Origin: Burkholderiales bacterium
GTDB taxonomy: Bacteria; Pseudomonadota; Gammaproteobacteria; Burkholderiales; Casimicrobiaceae
DNA: 18,040 nt
Direction of reading: 5' to 3'
Assembly: GCA_025354075.1 (NCBI GenBank)
Contig: JANXNO010000105.1
Coordinates: 1-18,040 of the forward strand
The notes below the pieces were generated by a model. The model saw only the letters and a list, made by a program, of their open reading frames with translations. It searched no databases and was not told where the DNA came from. Positions within the stretch are counted from its first letter, which is position 1; the number at the start of each line of letters is the position of its first letter. A program made the position numbers and the translations under genes. Below are positions 1 through 5,671 of the stretch, one piece after another.

Positions 1-513
1 GCTCTCGGCCATAAAGTATTCCATCGCGAGATGGCCCGATGAACCATTGCCTGCGGAACCGTAGGTAACGGTGTCGGGCTTTGCCTTCGCGAGTGCAACA
101 AATTCCTTCAATGTTTTCGCGGGCACGTTGGGCGCTACTGCCAATACGTTCGGCACTCGCGCCAAAAGGATCACAGGTGCGAATTCCTTGTTCACGTCGT
201 AGGGATGTTTCGGCATCGCATACGGATTGACTGCGAGCGTACCAACGTGTCCGAGGATGATGGTGTAGCCATCGGGCTCGGCTTTCGATACTTCTGTCAT
301 CGCAATCACACCCGCGCCGCCCGGCTTGTTCTCGACGAACACGGTCTGGCCGAGCGTCGTCGACAACTCCTGCGCCACCGCACGCGCAACGATTTCACTC
401 GTGCCACCGGGTGCAAATGGAACCACAAAGCGGATGGGTTTTGTTGGCCACTGTTGAGCACTGGCTGTGAGTGCAAGGCTCGCGATGGCCAATGTTGTGA
501 ATTTCTTGATCAT
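1..513 (-). CDS. Bug/TctC-family tripartite tricarboxylate transporter receptor (3' part outside window)
   Basis: Periplasmic solute-binding protein of the Bug (TctC) family, which captures carboxylates for TTT-type transporters or acts as a sensor. Only the first 171 codons are inside the window, and the reading frame is open to position 1. Translation from the ATG at 513 starts with MIKKFTTLAIASLALTASAQ, a clear signal peptide (short basic start, hydrophobic core). Family hallmarks follow: WPTKPIRFVVPFAPGG, then a segment with VENKPGGAGVIA, and KAEPDGYTIILG. The start lies 21 nt after the stop of the next upstream gene, a close paralogue, so the two are probably co-transcribed with the GntR regulator. 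No strong Shine-Dalgarno is visible. The substrate cannot be read from the sequence. No tctA/tctB membrane genes are in the window. Confidence 0.9.
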   Translation of the reverse strand, partial: MIKKFTTLAIASLALTASAQQWPTKPIRFVVPFAPGGTSEIVARAVAQELSTTLGQTVFVENKPGGAGVIAMTEVSKAEPDGYTIILGHVGTLAVNPYAMPKHPYDVNKEFAPVILLARVPNVLAVAPNVPAKTLKEFVALAKAKPDTVTYGSAGNGSSGHLAMEYFMAES

Positions 514-534
514 GATGAATTTCTTTAGGAAAAA

Positions 535-1503
535 TTAGTCGAGCGAGATGCCGCGCTCTTTCACGAGTCTGGCCCAGAGCGTGGTTTGCAGGCGAACGAA
601 CTGTTGCGCAGCCTCGGGTTTGGCGGTTTGAATCTCACCGCCGAGTTGCGCGATTCGCGCTTTTACGTCGGGAGAATCAAGTGTTTTTTGTAACGCTGCA
701 GCGAGTTTGGTAACTACGGCTTCGGGCGTACCAGCGGGTGCGAACAACACATTCCATTCGTACACCTCGTAGCCTGCAACCCCCGCCTCCGCCATCGTCG
801 GTATATTCGGCAGGATTGGCGAGCGCTTCGCATTAGTGACAGCCAGCAGTTTCAATTTTCCTGCCTGCACATGTTGCAACGTCGAGGCTAGATTGCCGAA
901 GAACACCGGCACCTGCCCGCCAATCACGTCGTTTAACGCCGGTGCACCGCCTTTGTACGGCACATGCAACATGTCCACACCTGCCGCACTTTCGAACATC
1001 GCACCCGCGAGATGTTGCGCCGAACCGTTGCCGGATGAGGCGTATGAAATGGCGTTTTTCTTTGCCTTTGCCAGCGCGACCAGCTCTTTCACCGATGTCG
1101 CGACGACACCAGGATTAACCAGCAACACATTCGGAAACAGCGCGATCACACCAATCGGTTTGAACGCCTTGTCACTGTCGTACGGCAGTTTCGCGAACAA
1201 AGCGGGGTTAACCGCGAACGACGATGCATCGAGCATCAAGGTGTAGCCATCGGGTGTCGCTTTCGCCACAGCGCTGGCGCCGATCTGCCCGCTGGCACCC
1301 GGCTTGTTTTCGATGATGACGGGCTGCCCGAGTGCTTCGCCGAGCTTCGGCGCGATCAGCCGCGCCATCGTGTCCGCGCCGCCGCCTGCGGGATAAGTCA
1401 CAACGAGCGAGATCGGCTTGCTCGGCCACGTCTGGGCCTGCGCCGCCGTGGCGACCGCGAGCGCGCACAACACAAGTGCATCAACCAGTTTTTTTAACTT
1501 CAC
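535..1503 (-). CDS. Bug/TctC-family tripartite tricarboxylate transporter receptor
   Basis: Complete 322-residue periplasmic binding protein of the Bug/TctC family, the usual length. The start is a GTG at 1503, chosen because AGGAGG at 1513-1508 lies four bases upstream and a signal peptide follows at once (MKLKKLVDALVLCALAVA, cleavage probably after AQAQ). Domain hallmarks are WPSKPISLVVTYPAGGGADT near residues 26-45, IENKPGASGQIGA near 60-72, and ATPDGYTLMLD. Bug proteins have a two-lobed periplasmic fold that binds a dicarboxylate or aromatic carboxylate by its carboxyl group. The gene begins 30 nt after the GntR regulator and is followed after 21 nt by a second Bug gene, giving a gntR-bug-bug transcript. 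The divergent lactonase suggests the ligand is a lactone-derived or carboxylated aromatic compound; that is inference. Confidence 0.93.
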   Translation of the reverse strand: MKLKKLVDALVLCALAVATAAQAQTWPSKPISLVVTYPAGGGADTMARLIAPKLGEALGQPVIIENKPGASGQIGASAVAKATPDGYTLMLDASSFAVNPALFAKLPYDSDKAFKPIGVIALFPNVLLVNPGVVATSVKELVALAKAKKNAISYASSGNGSAQHLAGAMFESAAGVDMLHVPYKGGAPALNDVIGGQVPVFFGNLASTLQHVQAGKLKLLAVTNAKRSPILPNIPTMAEAGVAGYEVYEWNVLFAPAGTPEAVVTKLAAALQKTLDSPDVKARIAQLGGEIQTAKPEAAQQFVRLQTTLWARLVKERGISLD

Positions 1504-1507
1504 GCAT

Positions 1508-1513
1508 CCTCCT
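1508..1513 (-). promoter_or_regulatory. Shine-Dalgarno that selects a GTG start for the Bug receptor
   Basis: AGGAGG on the minus strand is followed after four bases by the GTG at 1503. An ATG at 1507-1505 is nearer but out of frame, so the GTG is the only start that fits the signal peptide. Confidence 0.7.
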
Positions 1514-1533
1514 GAATATTTTTTTGGACCACA

Positions 1534-2319
1534 TCAGCGCAGATGCGCCGTGTAGTGAAACGACAGCGCATCACCAAACGAATGACGCAACTCAACGCAG
1601 CGCCCCGCCATATCGAACGCACGGCGCTCGACCCGTGCGCAGGGCGCGTTCGCGCGAAGCTGAAGCGCCCGCGAAACATCGGCCGTCGCCAGACAAAACG
1701 TCACATTGTCGTCTGCCTTGTGTACGGTCACCCCACATAAGCGCTGATACATCGGATAAAGCAGATCGTCCCACTGCGACTTGTTCAACGCGGACAATGC
1801 GTCAAACGTTGGCAGAGGCAACCAGATGCGCTCGACCAAGCACGGCTTGTCGATAAGCGTGCGCACGCGGGTCAGCGCGAGCGCGTTGCAGCGTGGCGCC
1901 AGATTGAGCGCGCTCGCGACTACAGGCGTTGCCTTGACAATTCGTTTCTCAATGATGCGCGACTTTGGCACTTCGCCGGGCAAAGCGTCTGCTGCCGCAC
2001 CGGTCGTGGTCGAACCAAAGCGGAAAAACCGAAACAAACTCGCGCCGCCAATTCCGGACGACACAAACGTTCCACGACCATGTACCCGCTCAAGCAGTCC
2101 CTCTGCAACGAGCACGGCAATCGCCTGTCGCATCGTCCCCAGCGCCACGCTATGCGCCTTTGCCAACTGGGTTTCCGCGAGTATTGCGCTGCCCGGAACC
2201 CATTCGCCTCGCGTGATGTGGCCGCGCAACGTGGACGCCAGCCAGCCGTAGCGGCTTTGCCCCGGCGCAACGTCGGCGATACCCGTCTCCTGAGCGGTCG
2301 ATAGCGTTGTGAAAGTCAT
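1534..2319 (-). CDS. GntR-family (HutC/UTRA subfamily) transcriptional regulator
   Basis: DNA-binding regulator of 261 residues. The N-terminal winged helix-turn-helix covers roughly residues 23-88: the segment GEWVPGSAILAETQLAKAHS, then GTMRQAIAVLVAEGLLERVHG and the wing GRGTFV, all typical GntR. The C-terminal part from about residue 118 (SRIIEKRIVKATPVVASALN, later ALTRVRTLIDKPCLVERIWL) reads as a UTRA ligand-binding domain, which places it in the HutC group. That group senses small metabolites and usually represses nearby catabolic genes. The gene heads a probable operon with two Bug receptor genes and is divergent from a LigI-like hydrolase. A strong palindrome lies between the -35 and -10 of its predicted promoter, so autorepression and co-control of the divergent gene are likely. 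No strong ribosome-binding site precedes the ATG. The effector is unknown. Confidence 0.92.
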   Translation of the reverse strand: MTFTTLSTAQETGIADVAPGQSRYGWLASTLRGHITRGEWVPGSAILAETQLAKAHSVALGTMRQAIAVLVAEGLLERVHGRGTFVSSGIGGASLFRFFRFGSTTTGAAADALPGEVPKSRIIEKRIVKATPVVASALNLAPRCNALALTRVRTLIDKPCLVERIWLPLPTFDALSALNKSQWDDLLYPMYQRLCGVTVHKADDNVTFCLATADVSRALQLRANAPCARVERRAFDMAGRCVELRHSFGDALSFHYTAHLR

Positions 2320-2398
2320 GGCGTTAACGTTGAGAGGTCATTGATACGTTTGTTGGTCAGCACGACACAATTCCATCGAACTTCCGCAGCAGTATCTA

Positions 2399-2428
2399 AT
2401 TATAGACCTCTAGAGGACTATACTGCAA
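2399..2428 (-). promoter_or_regulatory. Predicted promoter of the gntR-bug-bug operon
   Basis: On the minus strand a perfect TATAAT (2404-2399) lies 18 bases after TTGCAG (2428-2423), which matches the -35 consensus only in part. Transcription would begin near 2392 and leave a leader of about 70 nt before the regulator ATG at 2319. The spacer is filled by the palindrome annotated separately. Confidence 0.5.
2401..2422. promoter_or_regulatory. Candidate operator palindrome for the GntR regulator
   Basis: A 22-bp palindrome, TATAGaCCTCT / AGAGGaCTATA, with 21 of 22 positions consistent with dyad symmetry apart from one A/A pair (2406/2417). It lies between the -35 and -10 of the predicted regulator promoter and ends 9 bases before the ATG of the divergent lactonase. 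A dimeric GntR repressor bound here could block both directions. Its AGAGGA right half is also the only Shine-Dalgarno-like sequence before the lactonase start, so operator and ribosome-binding site may coincide. Confidence 0.6.
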
Positions 2429-2431
2429 ATC

Positions 2432-3271
2432 ATGCCTTTCGAAACTGTAGCCAAGTCGACCGATCCGCCCGCCTGTGACTGCCATTTTCACGTTTTCAAC
2501 GCACGTGAGAACGCCGCTGGCGCACGATACATCCCAAACTACGCGGCCTTGCTGGCTGATTGGCAGGCGCAATCATCACCGCTGAATATCCTGCGCGGCG
2601 TTGTCGTGCAGCCGAGCTTTCTAGGCGCAGACAACAGCCTGTTGCTCACTACGCTTGCTCATCGTCCCCATCAGTTGCGCGGCGTCGCGGTCATCACCGA
2701 ATCAGCCACGTACGCCGAGCTGAAACACCTGTATCTATGCGGGGTGCGCGGAATTCGCCTCAATCTGATTGGAGCCGCCGACGACGTGCAGGCGATTCGT
2801 GAACTGCCCGCGACGTGGTGGTCTGCATTGATAGCGGCAGGACTTCACCTCGAGCTCCATAGTGACGTCGGACGCATCGCCGTGTTGTTACCGCTGGTGC
2901 CGCAAGACGTAATAGTTGTGCTGGATCATTTCGCCAAACCTCTTGCTGCGTTGCACGCAGACGAAACGGTGCGGGCTGTTTGCGCTCGACAAAAAGCAGG
3001 AACTGAAACGTACATCACGTTAAGCGGCAGCTACCGACTGAGCCGCTGCGATACTGCATCATCAAAAAAATTCAGCAAGGATCTGGCCGCCTTGTGGGTA
3101 ACCGTCGTCGGCCCTCATCACCTGTTGTGGGGCAGTGACTGGCCATGCACCAATTACGAATCGGAAGCGAACTATTTGCGCCTGCGCGATGCGCTGGATC
3201 AATGGTTGCCGGATGCCGAGGAAAGGCTGGCCGCGCTTCATACCAATCCAGCACGGCTGTATTGGCGTTGA
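2432..3271 (+). CDS. LigI-like amidohydrolase (2-pyrone-4,6-dicarboxylate lactonase / sulfomuconolactone hydrolase type)
   Basis: A 279-residue TIM-barrel hydrolase of the amidohydrolase-2 family (COG3618 type). Members open lactones such as 2-pyrone-4,6-dicarboxylate in protocatechuate catabolism, or related muconolactones. Visible landmarks are the metal-site HxH at His18 and His20 (CDCHFHVF), GVRGIRLNLI at 104-113, an ELHSD at 141-145 where the family has a conserved His, LDHFAKP at 164-170, LSGSYRLS at 197-204, WGSDWP at 233-238 and NPARLYWR at the C-terminus. No signal peptide is present, so it is cytoplasmic. It is divergent from the GntR regulator across 112 bp that holds the candidate operator. 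The exact substrate is not determined: many paralogues of this family act on sugar lactones or are uncharacterised. Confidence 0.85.
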   Translation: MPFETVAKSTDPPACDCHFHVFNARENAAGARYIPNYAALLADWQAQSSPLNILRGVVVQPSFLGADNSLLLTTLAHRPHQLRGVAVITESATYAELKHLYLCGVRGIRLNLIGAADDVQAIRELPATWWSALIAAGLHLELHSDVGRIAVLLPLVPQDVIVVLDHFAKPLAALHADETVRAVCARQKAGTETYITLSGSYRLSRCDTASSKKFSKDLAALWVTVVGPHHLLWGSDWPCTNYESEANYLRLRDALDQWLPDAEERLAALHTNPARLYWR

Positions 3272-3336
3272 ACTACCGGTAACCATAATTACCCAATCAC
3301 TGTCGTAACGCAATCAGGCCGTAGCCACCATCGCAC

Positions 3337-3807
3337 TTACTTTTTTCCCGCATCATCAAACACTGCGAGCTTCGCTGCGCGTCTTGGCCGCACTACAACC
3401 GTACCCGCCATCTTGTCATGCCACCCCTGCTTTCGTGGATCGAACGCCACCCAGATGATGCCAAGCCCGAAGACAATTGTGCTCACGTAGTAGCCGAGGT
3501 AGCGAATGACACTCTGCCCCAACGTCGGCGAGTTACCTGTTTTCGCATCCACAATCTTCGCCGAGATCGCGTCCTTGCCCGGTGTAGACCCGCGCTTCAG
3601 CCACAGCCACACGATAGCAACAGCGGGCAACACGTACAAGATCAACACCTCGGCTGGCCCCTGAATCAGTTTTTCGCTGCTGAAGTAAGCCCAGCCGTAA
3701 ACCGCCACCAAGAGCGGATACATCACGGCCATGATCAGAAGTGTGTCGAGCAAGCTTGCCCCCACGCGCAGCCAGAAGCCCACGTATTCAAGATCGTCGT
3801 TTGTCAT
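3337..3807 (-). CDS. RDD-family membrane protein
   Basis: A 156-residue inner-membrane protein of the RDD family, named for conserved Arg and Asp residues. Seen here: GFWLRVGASLLDTLLI in the first membrane segment (Arg14, Asp21), a second hydrophobic segment near residues 52-70, the loop RGSTPGKDA (72-80), a third segment near 103-122, and the terminal DPRKQGWHDKMAGTVVV (123-139). Family members are mostly uncharacterised; some have been linked to ion or pH homeostasis. It stands alone: the lactonase converges on it from the left, and the brnTA pair is divergent on the right. The start ATG at 3807 fits the family N-terminus, with only a weak ribosome-binding site. Confidence 0.88.
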   Translation of the reverse strand: MTNDDLEYVGFWLRVGASLLDTLLIMAVMYPLLVAVYGWAYFSSEKLIQGPAEVLILYVLPAVAIVWLWLKRGSTPGKDAISAKIVDAKTGNSPTLGQSVIRYLGYYVSTIVFGLGIIWVAFDPRKQGWHDKMAGTVVVRPRRAAKLAVFDDAGKK

Positions 3808-3933
3808 GTTGGATCCGTGATTACCGAAAAAGGGAGTGTAGGCTTCGGCTCGAAACGAAACGCGTGCGCCCTGTCTCGCGCATCCAGCGCCGCTGCCGGC
3901 AAAAAATTCGTTTAGACATGACGATGCATCGCC

Positions 3934-3978
3934 TTTACGTTTGCCGTGCTAATCTTATATGTATAAAGTGCGTACAAT
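3934..3978 (+). promoter_or_regulatory. Possible brnTA promoter/operator region
   Basis: An AT-rich stretch directly before brnT holds TTTACG (3934-3939) and TATATG (3956-3961) 16 bases apart, TATAAA at 3962-3967, and an imperfect dyad CTTATA..TATAAAG (3954-3968). BrnTA-type operons are known to be repressed by their own antitoxin complex, and the dyad would be a natural site. Several promoter choices are possible, so this is weak. Confidence 0.3.
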
Positions 3979-3984
3979 TGCAAG

Positions 3985-4269
3985 GTGGAATACGAATCGG
4001 ACCCCGCCAAAGCGTTGATCAACCAGCGTAAGCATCGCGTTGGCTTTGATGAAGCGGCGACTTGTCTGCTTGATCCGATGGCGCTTGTTCGTGACGACGA
4101 TGATGCGATTGGCGAGCACCGGTACGTGCTTGTCGGCATGAGGGAGGCGGGACGAACACTTACCGTTTGTTACACGATGCGTGGCGAGATGCCGCGCCTG
4201 ATTTCTGCCACGAAGCACACAAATGAGGCAACCCGCAAGGAGCAACAGATTTATGCGCAAGGAATATGA
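3985..4269 (+). CDS. brnT: BrnT-family toxin (ribonuclease of a type II toxin-antitoxin system)
   Basis: A 94-residue protein matching BrnT, a RelE-fold ribonuclease that halts translation when free of its antitoxin BrnA. Landmarks are DPAKA at 6-10, QRKHRVGFDEA at 14-24, the DP at 30-31, GEHRYVLVG at 43-51 and RLISATKHTNEATRKEQQIY near 71-90. The only usable start is GTG at 3985: no ATG precedes it in frame after a stop at 3964-3966, and the next Met is too far in. Two differences from the usual family pattern (from memory) are SDP instead of WDP at the start and SAT instead of SAR near residue 75, so activity should not be taken for granted. The gene overlaps brnA by 17 nt, the usual toxin-first order of this family. 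Confidence 0.85.
   Translation: MEYESDPAKALINQRKHRVGFDEAATCLLDPMALVRDDDDAIGEHRYVLVGMREAGRTLTVCYTMRGEMPRLISATKHTNEATRKEQQIYAQGI
4237..4242 (+). promoter_or_regulatory. Shine-Dalgarno of brnA inside brnT
   Basis: AAGGAG lies ten bases before the ATG at 4253, inside the last codons of brnT. It selects that ATG over an in-frame ATG at 4223, which has no comparable site and would add ten residues atypical of BrnA. Confidence 0.65.
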
Positions 4270-4552
4270 CTTCAGCGCTGCAAGTGGCGCAAAACGAGCT
4301 AAAGATGTGCCTCATCTCGCCAAACTTCAGGCACGCGAGCAGCCGAACAAAACGCGTGTCACGATGTGGATTGATGAGGACGTCGTCGCTGAGTTTCGCG
4401 CGCGCGCAGCCAAGGTAGGTGCGGGTTACCAGACCGAAATGAATCGAGCATTGCGCGAGGCCGCAACGGGTACGCCGTTAACCGCCGAGAATTTAGCAGC
4501 GGTCGTCAACAAGGCGGTCGCTAAGGCGGCTCGTAAGTCCGTGGCAGCGTAG
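4253..4552 (+). CDS. brnA: BrnA-family antitoxin
   Basis: A 99-residue antitoxin that neutralises BrnT and represses the operon through a C-terminal ribbon-helix-helix-like DNA-binding part. The start MRKEYDFSAA (ATG at 4253) is the typical BrnA opening and has an AAGGAG ribosome-binding site. The DNA-binding part is visible as KTRVTMWIDEDVVAEFRARA at 33-52 and GYQTEMNRALREA at 58-70. The tail after residue 75 is Ala/Val/Lys rich. The gene overlaps brnT by 17 nt, implying translational coupling. Oddly, the final two codons and the stop (TAG, 4550-4552) lie within the left arm of the inverted-repeat element starting at 4545, so that element probably inserted at the 3' end and fixed the present C-terminus. 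Confidence 0.85.
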   Translation: MRKEYDFSAASGAKRAKDVPHLAKLQAREQPNKTRVTMWIDEDVVAEFRARAAKVGAGYQTEMNRALREAATGTPLTAENLAAVVNKAVAKAARKSVAA

Positions 4553-4733
4553 CCTCGATGAAGCTACAGCGGAATCGAGGCAAGATTTAGCGAAGCGTAG
4601 GGTGAACGCCAGAACGTGCACAGCGCGGCATATCAACGATCTTTGGTGCACAACGGCGCGAATTTTTATGCGCACCGCACGTTACGGCGCAACGAGCCCT
4701 CGATTCCGATGTAGCTTCATCGAGGCTACGCTG
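4545..4733. repeat. MITE-like inverted-repeat element (36-bp arms)
   Basis: Arms at 4545-4580 and 4698-4733 are reverse complements over 36 bp with one mismatch; the outer end reads CAGCGTAGCCTCGATGAAGC. The 117-bp interior carries no ORF of note. It includes GCGTAGGGTGAACGC (4595-4609), which recurs in variant form at 4737, and two GTGCAC-containing segments (from 4616 and 4646) that look like degenerate direct repeats. No target-site duplication is evident. A small non-autonomous element or an extended intergenic repeat fits best; no transposase is present to mobilise it within the window. Confidence 0.7.
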
Positions 4734-4737
4734 GCTG

Positions 4738-4845
4738 CGTAGGGTGGAACGCTTGCGGTTCCGCCTCGTTCCAACACCGAAGGCAATTGAACCGCAACGC
4801 GTCATGTCACCGCATTCGGCAGAACCGCAAGCGTTCTGCCCTACG
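4738..4845. repeat. Second inverted-repeat element with CGCTTGCGG core
   Basis: Arms at 4738-4765 and 4818-4845 pair over 28 bp with three mismatches. Each arm starts at its outer end with CGTAGGG and contains AACGCTTGCGGTT or its complement. Each arm can also fold alone (GGAAC/GTTCC, and the stronger 8-bp GGCAGAAC/GTTCTGCC with a 7-nt loop at 4818-4840). It follows the first element after four bases. Together the two fill nearly all of the gap between brnA and the FRG gene, and I see no gene in that gap. The CGTAGGGTGGAACGC-type sequence resembles dispersed intergenic repeats of proteobacterial genomes, as far as I recall. Confidence 0.65.
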
Positions 4846-4860
4846 GCCCTACGTCGCTGG

Positions 4861-5568
4861 CTAGCTGCGCCGACGGACAACCATGTTTTTCGTCTGTCGA
4901 TTTACATGCGAAGACCAAGCGTCTAGCCCTCCAAAAAGAAACGCCTCATTTACTCCGTAGTCAGCAAGCATTTGCAGGAGTTCTATCTTGACGTTCGCAG
5001 GGACAAGAATTGCTTCCAGACAATCTGTTTCCGGTAGGAACGGTAGTTTTTCTATCGTGATCTGGTCGTCGGGTGGATGGTGAACAGTGAAGGCTGCTCG
5101 CTGATTGAGTAGTCGCACGTTTACGCTGCGTGGTATGTAGGCCAGACCAGTCGGCGCATCCTTGATGTCCAGTACTTCTTCACGAACAAATTTCGTCGGA
5201 CTGTAGAGGTACACAATTCCATCGACCTCCATGTGCGTCGCACAAGCGAAGTAGGTGGCAACGAGCGGATTTAAGCTCCAGTCCAAGAGTCGAGTGGCGA
5301 GCCCAAAATGCTGAGCAAGTGCAAGTTGTTCCCATCGACTTGCTGGGAAATCTACTTCCGAATAAGCGATGGAGTGCTTAATCCAATGGTTAAAGCGCCC
5401 TAGATCGCGTCCGTCGGGAAGCAGGAATTCCGAGCGCCCTGCTTTCGGTAACAGTGGCCACGAAGCATTTGCCTGACCACGAAACCACCACCCGAATCCG
5501 TCATGAGAACGATATCCACGGAACATTTTGTGGAGTTGCTCGACCTCTTCAATGCGATACTGTTTCAT
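4861..5568 (-). CDS. FRG-domain protein of unknown function
   Basis: A 235-residue cytoplasmic protein with an FRG domain, named for its Phe-Arg-Gly motif. Visible landmarks are WWFRGQANASWPLLPKAGR at 27-45, LALAQHFGLATRLLDWS at 82-98 and NPLVATYFACA at 100-110, all characteristic of the family. The domain's biochemical role is not established to my knowledge. It occurs singly or fused to other modules, often in prophage or genomic-island settings. Here it stands alone beside brnTA and repeat elements, and its DNA looks poorer in G+C than glyA or the transporter genes, which supports horizontal acquisition. The start at 5568 has a weak GGA-type ribosome-binding site (ATGGACT before the ATG). 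The C-terminal half after about residue 115 shows no motif I recognise. Confidence 0.82.
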   Translation of the reverse strand: MKQYRIEEVEQLHKMFRGYRSHDGFGWWFRGQANASWPLLPKAGRSEFLLPDGRDLGRFNHWIKHSIAYSEVDFPASRWEQLALAQHFGLATRLLDWSLNPLVATYFACATHMEVDGIVYLYSPTKFVREEVLDIKDAPTGLAYIPRSVNVRLLNQRAAFTVHHPPDDQITIEKLPFLPETDCLEAILVPANVKIELLQMLADYGVNEAFLFGGLDAWSSHVNRQTKNMVVRRRS

Positions 5569-5671
5569 AGTCCATCACAAAGCTCGCGTAGGTTGCGATT
5601 CACGGCACCATTATCTTGGCTACTATGAGTTGGGGAGGCAACCACACCCTGTGACTGCCTAAGATTCGTGT

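Noticed and set aside
3277..3292. GGTAA/TTACC hairpin after the lactonase gene
   Set aside because: Only five pairs and no T-run follows; not convincing as a terminator.
4545..4845. CRISPR array or tRNA in the repeat patch
   Set aside because: The repeats are inverted, not regularly spaced direct repeats, and no cloverleaf with a T-arm consensus is present.
5636..5662. Hairpin AGGCA..TGCCT after glyA as a terminator
   Set aside because: The stem is short with an internal mismatch loop and there is no T-run on the minus strand.
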